From: an uncultured Eubacteriales bacterium
GTDB taxonomy: Bacteria > Bacillota > Clostridia > Oscillospirales > Acutalibacteraceae
Reading direction: 5' to 3'
Length of the DNA: 12,460 bases
Assembly (NCBI GenBank): GCA_900319655.1
Contig: ONPH01000019.1
Span: forward strand, 1-12,460
Under the pieces are notes generated by a model that saw only the letters and a list, made by a program, of their open reading frames with translations, did not search any database and was not told the DNA's origin. Made by a program: the position numbers and the translations under genes. Positions 1 to 7,180 of this stretch are shown here, piece by piece (position 1 is the stretch's first letter; every line of letters begins with the position of its first letter).

Positions 1-1
1 G

Positions 2-151
2 GAAAACCTTTCAGCTTTCAACGCCGCTCAGAACGGCTATATTGACGGTATTTTTGCCGAGGAGGAGCTCAGAGACGCGCTTGTTTCAGCACTCGATATG
101 CTCGCAGGCAAGAGGGTTCCCACCGTCGCTAAAAAACACAGTACAATTTGA
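2..151 (+). CDS. C-terminal end of an acyl-CoA carboxyltransferase (MmdA/PccB/12S type), 5'-truncated
   Basis: The window opens inside this gene; 49 codons and a TGA stop at 149-151 are visible. The tail contains NAAQNGYIDGIF, then an acidic helix (EEELRDALVSALDML) and a basic end, KRVPTVAKKHSTI. This matches the usual C-terminus of the biotin-dependent carboxyltransferases (methylmalonyl-CoA decarboxylase alpha, propionyl-CoA carboxylase beta, transcarboxylase 12S), which end in AAxRGYID...KR...KKHGNI. Family members of about 510 residues transfer carboxyl groups between carboxybiotin and an acyl-CoA. The stop lies 24 bases before the biotin carrier gene on the same strand, so the two are surely co-transcribed. 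Which acyl-CoA is used cannot be told from this fragment. Confidence 0.8.
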   Translation, partial: ENLSAFNAAQNGYIDGIFAEEELRDALVSALDMLAGKRVPTVAKKHSTI

Positions 152-175
152 GATTAAATAAAGGGGTAATTAGCT

Positions 176-538
176 ATGAAGAATTTAAGAATTACAGTAA
201 ACGGCACAGCCTATGACGTACAGGTTGAGGAGCTCGGAGAATCCGCTGCTCCGGCGGCTGCAGCTGCTCCCGCGGCAAAGCCCGCGCCTGCCGCAAAGCC
301 TGCCGCTCCCGCAGGCGCAAAGGGCAGTGTTGAGATTAAAGCTCCTATGCCCGGCACGGTTGTAAACGTTGTTGTAAGCGCCGGCCAGGCTGTTAAGTCA
401 GGCGACGACCTTGTGTTTATCGAGGCTATGAAGATGGAAACTCCCGTTAAAGCTCCGCAGGACGGCACCGTTGCTACCGTAGAGGTTGCCAAGGGCGAGG
501 CTGTTGATTCGGGCAAGGTGCTCGTAACACTTAATTAA
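176..538 (+). CDS. biotin carboxyl carrier protein (1.3S / MmdC type)
   Basis: A complete 120-residue biotinyl carrier. Residues 1-20 form a short beta-rich N-terminus (MKNLRITVNG), as in the transcarboxylase 1.3S subunit and MmdC. Residues 24-48 are a flexible Ala/Pro/Lys linker, and residues 51-120 are a biotinyl/lipoyl domain. The biotinylation motif EAMKMETP places the biotinyl lysine at Lys86, with the usual 34 residues after it. The start at 176 is preceded by AAGGGG (162-167). It sits 24 bases after the carboxyltransferase and 12 bases before the OadA-like gene, so one carrier probably shuttles carboxyl groups between the two enzymes. A holocarboxylase synthetase elsewhere must load the biotin. 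Family assignment is very secure; the partner assignment is inferred from gene order. Confidence 0.95.
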   Translation: MKNLRITVNGTAYDVQVEELGESAAPAAAAAPAAKPAPAAKPAAPAGAKGSVEIKAPMPGTVVNVVVSAGQAVKSGDDLVFIEAMKMETPVKAPQDGTVATVEVAKGEAVDSGKVLVTLN

Positions 539-550
539 GGGGATACTGCA

Positions 551-1954
551 ATGGCAAAAAAGATAAAAATTACAGAGACCGCTCTGCGCGACGCACATCA
601 GTCGCTTATCGCAACAAGAATGACGACGGAGGATATGCTCCCGATTCTTGACAAGCTCGATAAAATCGGCTACTATTCGCTGGAGTGCTGGGGCGGAGCA
701 ACATATGACGCCTGCCTGCGCTTCCTCAACGAGGACCCGTGGCAGAGATTAAGAACTATCAAGGAGCACTGCCCCAACACAAAGCTTCAAATGCTTTTCA
801 GGGGACAGAATATGCTCGGCTACCGTCACTACGCAGACGACTGCGTTGAGTATCTGGTACAGCGTTCAATCGCAAACGGCATTGACATTATCAGAATTTT
901 TGACGCGCTTAACGATATTAAAAACCTTAAAACCGCAATAAACGCCGCCAACAAAGAGGGCGGTCACGCTCAGGTTGCAATCAGCTACACCACAGGTCCT
1001 GTTTTCACCGACGAGTACTATGTGGAGTACGCAAAGAGAATTGCCGACGCAGGCGCGGATTCAATCTGCATTAAGGATATGGCTGCACTGCTCACCCCGA
1101 GCAGAACCGAAAGCCTTGTAAAGGCGATTAAAACCGCTCTGCCCGAAATGCCCCTGCAGCTTCACACCCACTACACCTCGGGACTTGCCTCTATGTGTCT
1201 GTTAAAGGCGGTCGAGGCAGGCGCCGACGCGATTGATACCGCAATCAGTCCGCTTGCTCTGGGTACATCGCACGCACCTACCGAGTCAATGGTAGCGGCT
1301 CTTGAGGGTACCGAGTATGACACTGGGCTGAGCATTCGTGAGCTTGCCGAAATCCGCGCGTACTTTATGACTCTGCGCGAAAAATATATCAAGAGCGGCT
1401 TGCTCGATCCCAAAATGCTCGCGACCGACGCAAAGGCGCTTATCTACCAAGTTCCCGGCGGAATGCTCTCAAACCTGCTTTCTCAGCTTAAGCAGGCAGG
1501 CAAGGAGGATAAGCTCAACGAGGTGCTCGAGGAAGTACCGCGCGTGCGTGAGGACTCAGGTTATCCGCCGCTCGTAACTCCCACATCGCAGATTGTCGGC
1601 ACTCAGGCTGTATTCAACGTAATCACAGGCGAGCGTTACAGTATGTGCACACGCGAGTTCAAGGGTATGGTAGCAGGCGAGTACGGCACAACTCCTATGC
1701 CGATTGACCCCGAATTCCAGAAGAAAATCTGCGGCGATATGGAGATTATCCACGGCAGACCTGCCGACAGGCTCGAGCCCGAGCTCGATAAGCTCAGAGG
1801 CGAGATTTCAGAGTGGATTGAGCAGGAGGAGGACGTATTGTCCTACGCTCAGTTCCCCAAGGTTGCGCTCGACTTTTTTGAAAAAAGGCGAAATTCAAGG
1901 GTAGGAATCAACGGCGAAAAGCTTGATAAAGAGAAAATGATTCACCCGATGTAA
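551..1954 (+). CDS. oadA: oxaloacetate decarboxylase alpha / transcarboxylase 5S-type carboxyltransferase
   Basis: This 467-residue protein of the HMGL-like TIM-barrel family transfers a carboxyl group between biotin and pyruvate/oxaloacetate. Visible motifs are ETALRDAHQSL (residues 9-19), FRGQNMLGYRHY (83-94), CIKDM with Lys175 (the lysine that is carbamylated in this family) and HTHYTSG (205-211). Asp14, Lys175, His205 and His207 fit the family's metal site. The C-terminal PYC_OADA-type region follows from about residue 300. Unlike many OadA proteins it ends without its own biotin domain, so the separate carrier just upstream must serve it. The same split is seen in the Propionibacterium transcarboxylase 5S subunit. 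AAGGGG at 536-541 overlaps the end of the carrier gene and acts as ribosome binding site. It is often mislabelled pyruvate carboxylase subunit B, but no biotin carboxylase is visible here. Confidence 0.9.
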   Translation: MAKKIKITETALRDAHQSLIATRMTTEDMLPILDKLDKIGYYSLECWGGATYDACLRFLNEDPWQRLRTIKEHCPNTKLQMLFRGQNMLGYRHYADDCVEYLVQRSIANGIDIIRIFDALNDIKNLKTAINAANKEGGHAQVAISYTTGPVFTDEYYVEYAKRIADAGADSICIKDMAALLTPSRTESLVKAIKTALPEMPLQLHTHYTSGLASMCLLKAVEAGADAIDTAISPLALGTSHAPTESMVAALEGTEYDTGLSIRELAEIRAYFMTLREKYIKSGLLDPKMLATDAKALIYQVPGGMLSNLLSQLKQAGKEDKLNEVLEEVPRVREDSGYPPLVTPTSQIVGTQAVFNVITGERYSMCTREFKGMVAGEYGTTPMPIDPEFQKKICGDMEIIHGRPADRLEPELDKLRGEISEWIEQEEDVLSYAQFPKVALDFFEKRRNSRVGINGEKLDKEKMIHPM

Positions 1955-1970
1955 TTGTTCTGTAAAAAAC

Positions 1971-2008
1971 GGGCTGACTCTAACTCGAAAGGAGCGCGGA
2001 GTCAGCCC
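1971..2008 (+). terminator. hairpin terminator or attenuator after the biotin gene cluster
   Basis: A perfect 10-bp inverted repeat, GGGCTGACTC (1971-1980) with GAGTCAGCCC (1999-2008), encloses an 18-base loop. It starts 16 bases after the oadA-like stop. The following tract TTGTTATTTGCTTTTT is T-rich but interrupted, so termination may be partial. Only 30 bases separate it from the transporter start at 2039, leaving little room for a new promoter; it may therefore control readthrough into that gene. Confidence 0.7.
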
Positions 2009-2024
2009 TTGTTATTTGCTTTTT

Positions 2025-2032
2025 AGGAGAGG
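2025..2032 (+). promoter_or_regulatory. ribosome binding site of the NSS transporter
   Basis: AGGAGAGG lies 6 bases before the ATG at 2039. This is a strong Shine-Dalgarno at good spacing and fixes the start. It follows directly on the T-rich tract of the 1971-2008 hairpin. Confidence 0.75.
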
Positions 2033-2038
2033 TTATTT

Positions 2039-3394
2039 ATGGAGAGGGAAGGTTTCAAATCCCGTCTCGGATTCATACTGGTAAGCGCAGGCTGCGCTAT
2101 CGGTATCGGAAACGTGTGGAAGTTTCCGTATGTCGCCGGACAAAACGGCGGCGGACTGTTCGTGCTTGTGTACCTGCTGTTTTTGGCAATTATGGGAATT
2201 CCGATCCTTACAATGGAGCTGTCGCTCGGCCGCGCAAGCCGAAAAAGTATAGTTCAGGCTTACAAAAAGCTCGAGCCCAAGGGCAGCAGATGGCACATTC
2301 ACGGCTGGTTTTCCCTTGCCGGAAACTACCTTTTGATGATGTTCTACACCTCGGTTTCGGGCTGGATGGTCGACTACGGCTGGAAGTTCGCGACAGGCGG
2401 CTTTTCGGGAGTCAGCGCAGAGGGCGCGGATAAGGTATTATCCGATATGCTCTCAAATCCCATAGAGCTGACAATTTTTATGGCTATCACCGTTATTCTC
2501 GGCTTTGCGGTCTGCGCCGGAGGAGTTAAAAACGGCTTGGAGCGCGTGTCAAAGTGGATGATGATTGCACTGCTCCTGCTCATCGTGGTGCTCGCGGTCA
2601 ACAGCGTGTTCCTCGAAAATTCGGTTGAGGGCTTGAGGTTCTACCTAATGCCCGACTTTAGCTCGATAGAAAAGGTCGGACTGTTCAACATTGTCAGCGC
2701 CGCTATGAGCCAGGCGTTCTTTACGCTGAGCTTAGGTATAGGAAGTATGCAGATTTTCGGCAGCTATATGTCAAAGGACAACACGCTTGCGGGCGAGGCA
2801 ATCCGCATCACCGTGCTCGACACCTTTGTTGCGATAATGAGCGGACTGATTATCTTCCCGGCATGCTTCAGCTTCGGCGTTGAGCCCACACAGGGGCCGT
2901 CGCTGATTTTTGTAACGCTCCCGAAAATCTTTATAAATATGCCTGCAGGCAGATTGTGGGGAACGCTGTTCTTCCTGTTTATGAGCTTTGCAAGCTTTTC
3001 AACGCTGACCGCGGTGTTTGAAAACATTATTTCGAGCTGTATGGATAACTTCGGCTGGAGCAGAAAAAAGTCCACGCTGATTAACTGCGTATTTATGCTC
3101 GTAATGAGTATGCCCTGTCTGCTCGGCTTTAACGTTCTGTCCGGCGTTCAACTGTTCGGATTGGATATCCTCGGAATGGAGGACTTCATAGTGAGCAAGC
3201 TTCTCCTGCCTCTCGGCTCGCTGATAATCCTGCTGTTCTGCTCATTCCGCTTTGGATGGGGCTTCGACAATTATTTAAAGGAGACAAACACCGGCGAGGG
3301 AATGAAAATGCCAAAGGCGTTGGCTCCGTATTTCAAATACGTTCTGCCGCTGCTCTTGCTTTTCGTCTTTGTAACAGGCTTTATTCAACAGTAA
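2039..3394 (+). CDS. neurotransmitter:sodium symporter (NSS/SNF, LeuT-like) family transporter
   Basis: A 451-residue polytopic membrane protein with about 11-12 hydrophobic segments. The family signature is in the first segment: GCAIGIGNVWKFPYVAGQNGGG (residues 18-39, with a short unwound stretch). Ala20 and Asn25 match the sodium-binding positions of LeuT, followed by GIPILTMELSLGR (53-65). A second conserved stretch, QAFFTLSLGIGSM (225-237), corresponds to the LeuT segment lining the substrate site. Asp261 lies in the region where chloride-independent bacterial members often carry an acidic residue. Bacterial relatives such as LeuT, MhsT and Tyt1 take up hydrophobic or aromatic amino acids with sodium; the substrate here cannot be read from sequence. 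It is a single gene between a hairpin and a convergent terminator. Confidence 0.92.
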   Translation: MEREGFKSRLGFILVSAGCAIGIGNVWKFPYVAGQNGGGLFVLVYLLFLAIMGIPILTMELSLGRASRKSIVQAYKKLEPKGSRWHIHGWFSLAGNYLLMMFYTSVSGWMVDYGWKFATGGFSGVSAEGADKVLSDMLSNPIELTIFMAITVILGFAVCAGGVKNGLERVSKWMMIALLLLIVVLAVNSVFLENSVEGLRFYLMPDFSSIEKVGLFNIVSAAMSQAFFTLSLGIGSMQIFGSYMSKDNTLAGEAIRITVLDTFVAIMSGLIIFPACFSFGVEPTQGPSLIFVTLPKIFINMPAGRLWGTLFFLFMSFASFSTLTAVFENIISSCMDNFGWSRKKSTLINCVFMLVMSMPCLLGFNVLSGVQLFGLDILGMEDFIVSKLLLPLGSLIILLFCSFRFGWGFDNYLKETNTGEGMKMPKALAPYFKYVLPLLLLFVFVTGFIQQ

Positions 3395-3400
3395 AAAATT

Positions 3401-3428
3401 ACCGGCTCATTAATTTGAGCCGGTTTTT
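3401..3428. terminator. bidirectional rho-independent terminator between convergent genes
   Basis: ACCGGCTCA (3401-3409) pairs perfectly with TGAGCCGGT (3416-3424) around a 6-base loop. TTTTT runs from 3424 to 3428 on the plus strand. On the minus strand the stem is followed by a T-rich tract (complement of GTAAAAAATT). It lies between the transporter stop (3394) and the hydrolase stop (3447) and can serve both transcripts. Confidence 0.88.
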
Positions 3429-3446
3429 ACGTGCGTAAATATTTAA

Positions 3447-4370
3447 TTAGCAGTTCTTATACAAATATTCAATAGCGTACTCAGCCGCCTCGTCAAGCTC
3501 CTTGCCGCCGAAGCCGTGACCTGCGCCGTTAATCAGCTTCATCTCGCAGTTGGGGATAAGCTTTGCCGCCTGCTCGGTTACGGAAGGGAGCACAATGCTG
3601 TCCTCAGTGCCCTGAATAATAATCACGGGCTTTGTAAACTCGGAAAGGTGCTCGCGGACGTCATAATTCCACAAATCCTTGCCGAACGCCTCGCCGATAA
3701 CCATATCGCTGACAATCTCCATCGTTCCCGAAATGCTCTCGTAGGACGGATAGGCGCGGTGTACAAAGTCATACATTCCAAACGCCGGATAGAGCAGAAT
3801 CATACCCGCGATTTTGTCCTTTAGGCGAACGCCTGTAATCGCGCTGACAAGTCCGCCCTGACTTCCGCCTTGGAAGAAAATTCTGCTTGTATCGACAAAA
3901 TCCCAGGTCTGAGCGGTGTTGAATACCGCTTCAAGGTCGGCGGATTCCGTCATAACCGACATATCCGTACTCTTGCCGTCGCTCTTGTTGGTGTCGCTGC
4001 TTTTCGTACCTCCGCAAAAGTCAAAGGTGTAGGTTGCAACGCCGATTTTCGCGTAATGCTCGGCGTAGCCGATACCTGCCTCGTGATTGGTTCCGAGACC
4101 GTGGCAGGTGATGACGAGCGGACACTTTTTGTTTGTGTCGGGGATATAGGCGATACCGTAGATTTTATTGCCGTTGTTCTTGCACCAAATCTCCTTTGTC
4201 TTAAAGGTGTAGGTCGTGCCCTTTTCAAGCGCGAGAGCTTCTTTTTCTTTAACTGTTGAAGAAGCTTCCGCCGAGCTGCTTTGCGGCTTACTTTCTTCGG
4301 ATGAACATCCGCACAAAAGCGACGTACAAATAAACAGCGCGGATAAAATAATTGCTGTTGTTTTTTTCAT
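3447..4370 (-). CDS. lipoprotein alpha/beta hydrolase, esterase-like
   Basis: A 307-residue protein with a lipoprotein signal: MKKTT, a hydrophobic stretch and the lipobox LLCGC, giving the lipid-anchored Cys22. Residues 23-45 are a Ser/Glu/Lys-rich tether. An alpha/beta-hydrolase fold follows: the oxyanion region TCHGLG (88-93), nucleophile elbow GGSQGG with Ser170, the acid in GTEDSIV (Asp257) and the histidine in GAGHGFGG (His285). Triad spacing and the HG...GxSQGG pattern resemble cinnamoyl/feruloyl esterases and related acyl hydrolases of gut bacteria; the substrate is not proven. It would work outside the cell, tethered to the membrane. GAGGTG (4375-4380, minus strand) is 4 bases before the ATG. 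A hairpin directly upstream leaves little room for its own promoter. Confidence 0.85.
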   Translation of the reverse strand: MKKTTAIILSALFICTSLLCGCSSEESKPQSSSAEASSTVKEKEALALEKGTTYTFKTKEIWCKNNGNKIYGIAYIPDTNKKCPLVITCHGLGTNHEAGIGYAEHYAKIGVATYTFDFCGGTKSSDTNKSDGKSTDMSVMTESADLEAVFNTAQTWDFVDTSRIFFQGGSQGGLVSAITGVRLKDKIAGMILLYPAFGMYDFVHRAYPSYESISGTMEIVSDMVIGEAFGKDLWNYDVREHLSEFTKPVIIIQGTEDSIVLPSVTEQAAKLIPNCEMKLINGAGHGFGGKELDEAAEYAIEYLYKNC

Positions 4371-4380
4371 TTTTCACCTC

Positions 4381-4423
4381 AAAAAATCATGCCGGCTCGC
4401 GCCCCAAATCGGAGCGAGCCGGC
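4381..4423 (-). terminator. terminator of the pot operon, abutting the hydrolase ribosome binding site
   Basis: The perfect 10-bp inverted repeat GCCGGCTCGC (4391-4400) / GCGAGCCGGC (4414-4423) starts 14 bases beyond the potD stop. Read on the minus strand it is followed after a few bases by TTTTTT (complement of 4381-4386). That fits rho-independent termination of the pot operon. The T run touches the Shine-Dalgarno of the next gene (4375-4380), so this hairpin may also act as an attenuator for the hydrolase. Confidence 0.82.
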
Positions 4424-4437
4424 TTAATATTACTTTA

Positions 4438-5529
4438 TCAATTTGTCGATTGAATTTTCAGGAACTGCTCCTGCATATAAGCGTAAACCTCGGGGTCAAC
4501 GTCGCTGAAGGTGTAGCACTTGTTGACGTACTCGTCGCTCGGGAAGGTGAGCTCGCTGTTCTTGATATCCTCGTCAAGATATTCAAGCGCACCGTCGTTG
4601 GGAGTACCGTAGAGCAGATACTTGCAGTTTTCAGCGGCGATCTCGGGCTTGTGCATAAAGTTGATGAACGCCTCGGCGTTTTCCTTGTTCTTGCAGGTTT
4701 TCGGAATACAGAAAGCGTCATAGAACAGGTTTGAACCGCTCTCGGGGAAAGCGTAGTCGAGGTTCTCGTTATTGTCCATAATTACGGAGATGTCGCCTGC
4801 GTAGTATGGCGCGATAGCCGCCTGACTGCCCTCCATCTCGGTGAACACCTGATCCATAACGTACTTTTTAACAAGCGGCTTTTGCTCTCTGAGCTTTGCT
4901 GCAGCTTTGTCAACATCCTCTTTTGTAAAGTTCGAGGGATTGATTCCGCAAAGCTGCATCGCGATACCCATAGCGTCGCGGCTGTTGTTGATCATAAGGA
5001 TCTGTCCCTTAAGCTTAGGATCCCAAAGAGCTTCCCATGAAGTGGGCTTCTTATCAACCTTGGTTTTGTCGTAAATCATCGCGGTTACACCCCAGTCGTA
5101 GCAAACAGTGTATTTGCCCTCGGGGTCGCAGGGGAGTTTTTTGAAGCGTTCGTTGATGTATTTGTAGTTCGGAATGTTATCGAAGTTAATCTCCATAAGC
5201 ATATCCTCGCTCTTGAGCTTTGTAACCATATACTCCGACGGAACAATAACGTCATACTCGGCGTTGCTGTTCTTGAGCATATTGTAAAGCTCCTCGTTGG
5301 TATCGTAGGTAGTGTAGTTTACCTTGATGCCTGTTTCTTTTTCAAACTCAGCCACAACATCTTTAAGTCCGTCCATACCGTTGGCAACATAGTCGCCCCA
5401 GTTGTAAACGTTTACTTCTCCCTTGTTCTCGGAAGAACCCGAACCTGAACCGGAACCGCAGCCGGCAAACAGCGCGGCAGAGGTGCAGACCATTACGGCA
5501 CAAAGAACAAAGCTGATAATTTTTTTCAT
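4438..5529 (-). CDS. potD: polyamine ABC transporter substrate-binding lipoprotein (PotD family)
   Basis: A 363-residue extracellular binding protein. The lipoprotein signal ends in LFAGC (lipidated Cys24), followed by a Gly/Ser tether (25-33). The PotD/PotF core starts with VNVYNWGDYV (39-48), then EFEKETGIKVNYTTYDTNEE (61-80), YDVIVPSEYMV (92-102) and YDWGVTAMIYD (144-154). These match the start and hinge strands of E. coli PotD. From memory of that structure, the pocket aspartate corresponds to Asp271 (FYDAFCIP), while the pocket tryptophan near WNGS appears replaced by Tyr243, so ligand preference may differ. The start is fixed by GGAGG about 10 bases upstream. It is the last gene of potABCD, 48 bases after potC. 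Confidence 0.92.
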   Translation of the reverse strand: MKKIISFVLCAVMVCTSAALFAGCGSGSGSGSSENKGEVNVYNWGDYVANGMDGLKDVVAEFEKETGIKVNYTTYDTNEELYNMLKNSNAEYDVIVPSEYMVTKLKSEDMLMEINFDNIPNYKYINERFKKLPCDPEGKYTVCYDWGVTAMIYDKTKVDKKPTSWEALWDPKLKGQILMINNSRDAMGIAMQLCGINPSNFTKEDVDKAAAKLREQKPLVKKYVMDQVFTEMEGSQAAIAPYYAGDISVIMDNNENLDYAFPESGSNLFYDAFCIPKTCKNKENAEAFINFMHKPEIAAENCKYLLYGTPNDGALEYLDEDIKNSELTFPSDEYVNKCYTFSDVDPEVYAYMQEQFLKIQSTN

Positions 5530-5577
5530 TTCCCAATCCTCCAGTTAATATAATTTATAATAAAGGGTATTTGCAGA

Positions 5578-6387
5578 TTATTTCATTTCGCCCTTGACCT
5601 TTTCCTCGTGGCGGTCGCGCAGGTTAATTATAACCATAATGATGATAATCGCCAAGAAAAGCAGGGCGGACAGCGCGTTTACCTTAGGCGGAATTTCGCG
5701 CTTGAGCATAGCGTAAATCTCGGTGGACAAATTCTGGAACTTCGTACCCTGAGTAAAGTGGGTGATGATAAAATCGTCCAGCGAGTATGTAAAGCTGATT
5801 AAAAATCCCGAGGCAATTCCGGGCATCAGCTCGTGAATAACAACCTTAAAGAATGCCTGCCGTTGGTTGCAGCCGAGGTCAAGAGCCGCGTCGTAAATGT
5901 TCGGATCCATCCGTTTAATCCTCGGCATTACGTTTAGCACCACAAACGGCACGCAAAAGCTGATGTGCGACAGCAGAACCGTGACAAAGCCCATCTGAAA
6001 ATTAAAGATAACTCCCAAAAACGTAAAGAGCAGCATAAGCGACATACCCATTACGATATCGGGGCTGATGATGGAGATGTTCGAGATGTTCTGAATAATC
6101 GCGCGTTTTTTGCCCTTGAAGTTGCTTATTCCAATCGCCGCGGCTGTTCCCAAAATCGTCGCGAACAGCGACGCGAGCACCGCAATCAAAAGCGTGTTGA
6201 CAAGCGCGCCCATCAGGCGGTTGTCGTTGAACAGCGCCTCGTACCATTTGAGCGAAAATCCCTTCCATACAATGGTTCTTCCGTTGTTAAAGGAAAAGAA
6301 AATCATAACGCCGATCGGCGCGTAAAGGAAAAACATTATAAGCGCAAGATAGATTTTTGAGAGGAAGCCGTTTTTTCTGCCGTTCAT
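5578..6387 (-). CDS. potC: polyamine ABC transporter permease (PotC)
   Basis: A 269-residue inner-membrane permease of the PotC/PotI type with about six hydrophobic segments, the first at residues 12-33. The cytoplasmic EAA loop, which contacts the ATPase, is at about 165-191: YDAALDLGCN then a helix ending HELMPG. Its ATG shares one base with the potB stop (TAATG arrangement), and GAGGAGG lies inside the end of potB, so translation is probably coupled. The spacing, family and gene order make PotC the obvious assignment. Charged residues close the C-terminus (LRDRHEEKVKGEMK). Confidence 0.93.
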   Translation of the reverse strand: MNGRKNGFLSKIYLALIMFFLYAPIGVMIFFSFNNGRTIVWKGFSLKWYEALFNDNRLMGALVNTLLIAVLASLFATILGTAAAIGISNFKGKKRAIIQNISNISIISPDIVMGMSLMLLFTFLGVIFNFQMGFVTVLLSHISFCVPFVVLNVMPRIKRMDPNIYDAALDLGCNQRQAFFKVVIHELMPGIASGFLISFTYSLDDFIITHFTQGTKFQNLSTEIYAMLKREIPPKVNALSALLFLAIIIIMVIINLRDRHEEKVKGEMK

Positions 6388-7178
6388 TACGCAATCGCCT
6401 CCTCATCGCCAAACAGGTTCATTATGACTAAGAACACAAATATAAATACCATCAGCACAAGCGACAGCGCCGACGCCATATTCTGGTCGGTCATAAAGTA
6501 GCTTTCGATGACGTCGCCTATCATTTTGTCATCGTTACCGCCGAGGTACTGAGCCACAAGGAAGGTACTCGCGCTCGGCACAAATACCATCGTAATTCCC
6601 GAGATAATTCCCGGAATACTCAGCGGAAATACAATCCTGCGAAAAACGTCAAAGCCGTTTGAGCCCAAATCCTGAGCGGCTTCAATCAGTCCGCCGTCAA
6701 TTTTGCTCATAACCGTGTAAATCGGGAGCACCATAAACGGCAGGTACTCGTAAACCATTCCGACAATTACCGCGCCGGTGTTGTTGATGTACTTTCCGTG
6801 AATTCCGAAAAACGACATCACCTGGTCGACCGGACCGTTGTCCTGAAGCAGAATAATCCATGCGTAAATTCTGAGCAAGAAGTTCATCCACATCGGAATC
6901 ATCAGCAGCATAATCACCGTCCGCTGGGATGAGGGCTTCATTTTGGTAATCATATACGCCAAGGGGTATGAGAGCACAAGGCAAATCAAAGTGGAGATAA
7001 ACGCAATCCAAAGCGATTTGGTAAATACTCCGGTGTGCTCAAACGCCTTTTGGAACGGCTCGAGCGAAAAACTGCCGTATTTGTTCGTGAAAGCGCTGAT
7101 ACAAATCATCACCAGCGGTATCATCGTGAATACGAGCATCCAAATGATGTAGGGGATAGAGAGCTTTTTTGATTTCAT
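6387..7178 (-). CDS. potB: polyamine ABC transporter permease (PotB)
   Basis: A 263-residue permease of the PotB/PotH type with about six transmembrane segments (first at 8-30). It carries WMNFLLRIYAWIILLQDNG (97-115), typical of PotB, and the EAA loop IEAAQDLGSN...FPLSIPG (165-190). With PotC it forms the membrane channel served by PotA. GGAGGG inside the end of potA precedes the ATG, and only 2 bases separate the two genes, which indicates coupled translation. Confidence 0.94.
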   Translation of the reverse strand: MKSKKLSIPYIIWMLVFTMIPLVMICISAFTNKYGSFSLEPFQKAFEHTGVFTKSLWIAFISTLICLVLSYPLAYMITKMKPSSQRTVIMLLMIPMWMNFLLRIYAWIILLQDNGPVDQVMSFFGIHGKYINNTGAVIVGMVYEYLPFMVLPIYTVMSKIDGGLIEAAQDLGSNGFDVFRRIVFPLSIPGIISGITMVFVPSASTFLVAQYLGGNDDKMIGDVIESYFMTDQNMASALSLVLMVFIFVFLVIMNLFGDEEAIA

Positions 7179-7180
7179 AC

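Noticed and set aside
551..1954. Pyruvate carboxylase subunit B as the name of the OadA-like protein
   Set aside because: No biotin carboxylase or ATP-grasp domain is visible in the window, and the gene neighbours point to a decarboxylase or transcarboxylase.
2009..2026. Five-codon TTG leader peptide after the 1971-2008 hairpin
   Set aside because: The Shine-Dalgarno-like string in the loop is too far away and partly paired, and the codons show no regulatory run of one amino acid.
4216..4734. 172-codon open frame on the plus strand
   Set aside because: It runs across the ends of two convincing minus-strand genes and through the terminator at 4391-4423, so it is a shadow frame.
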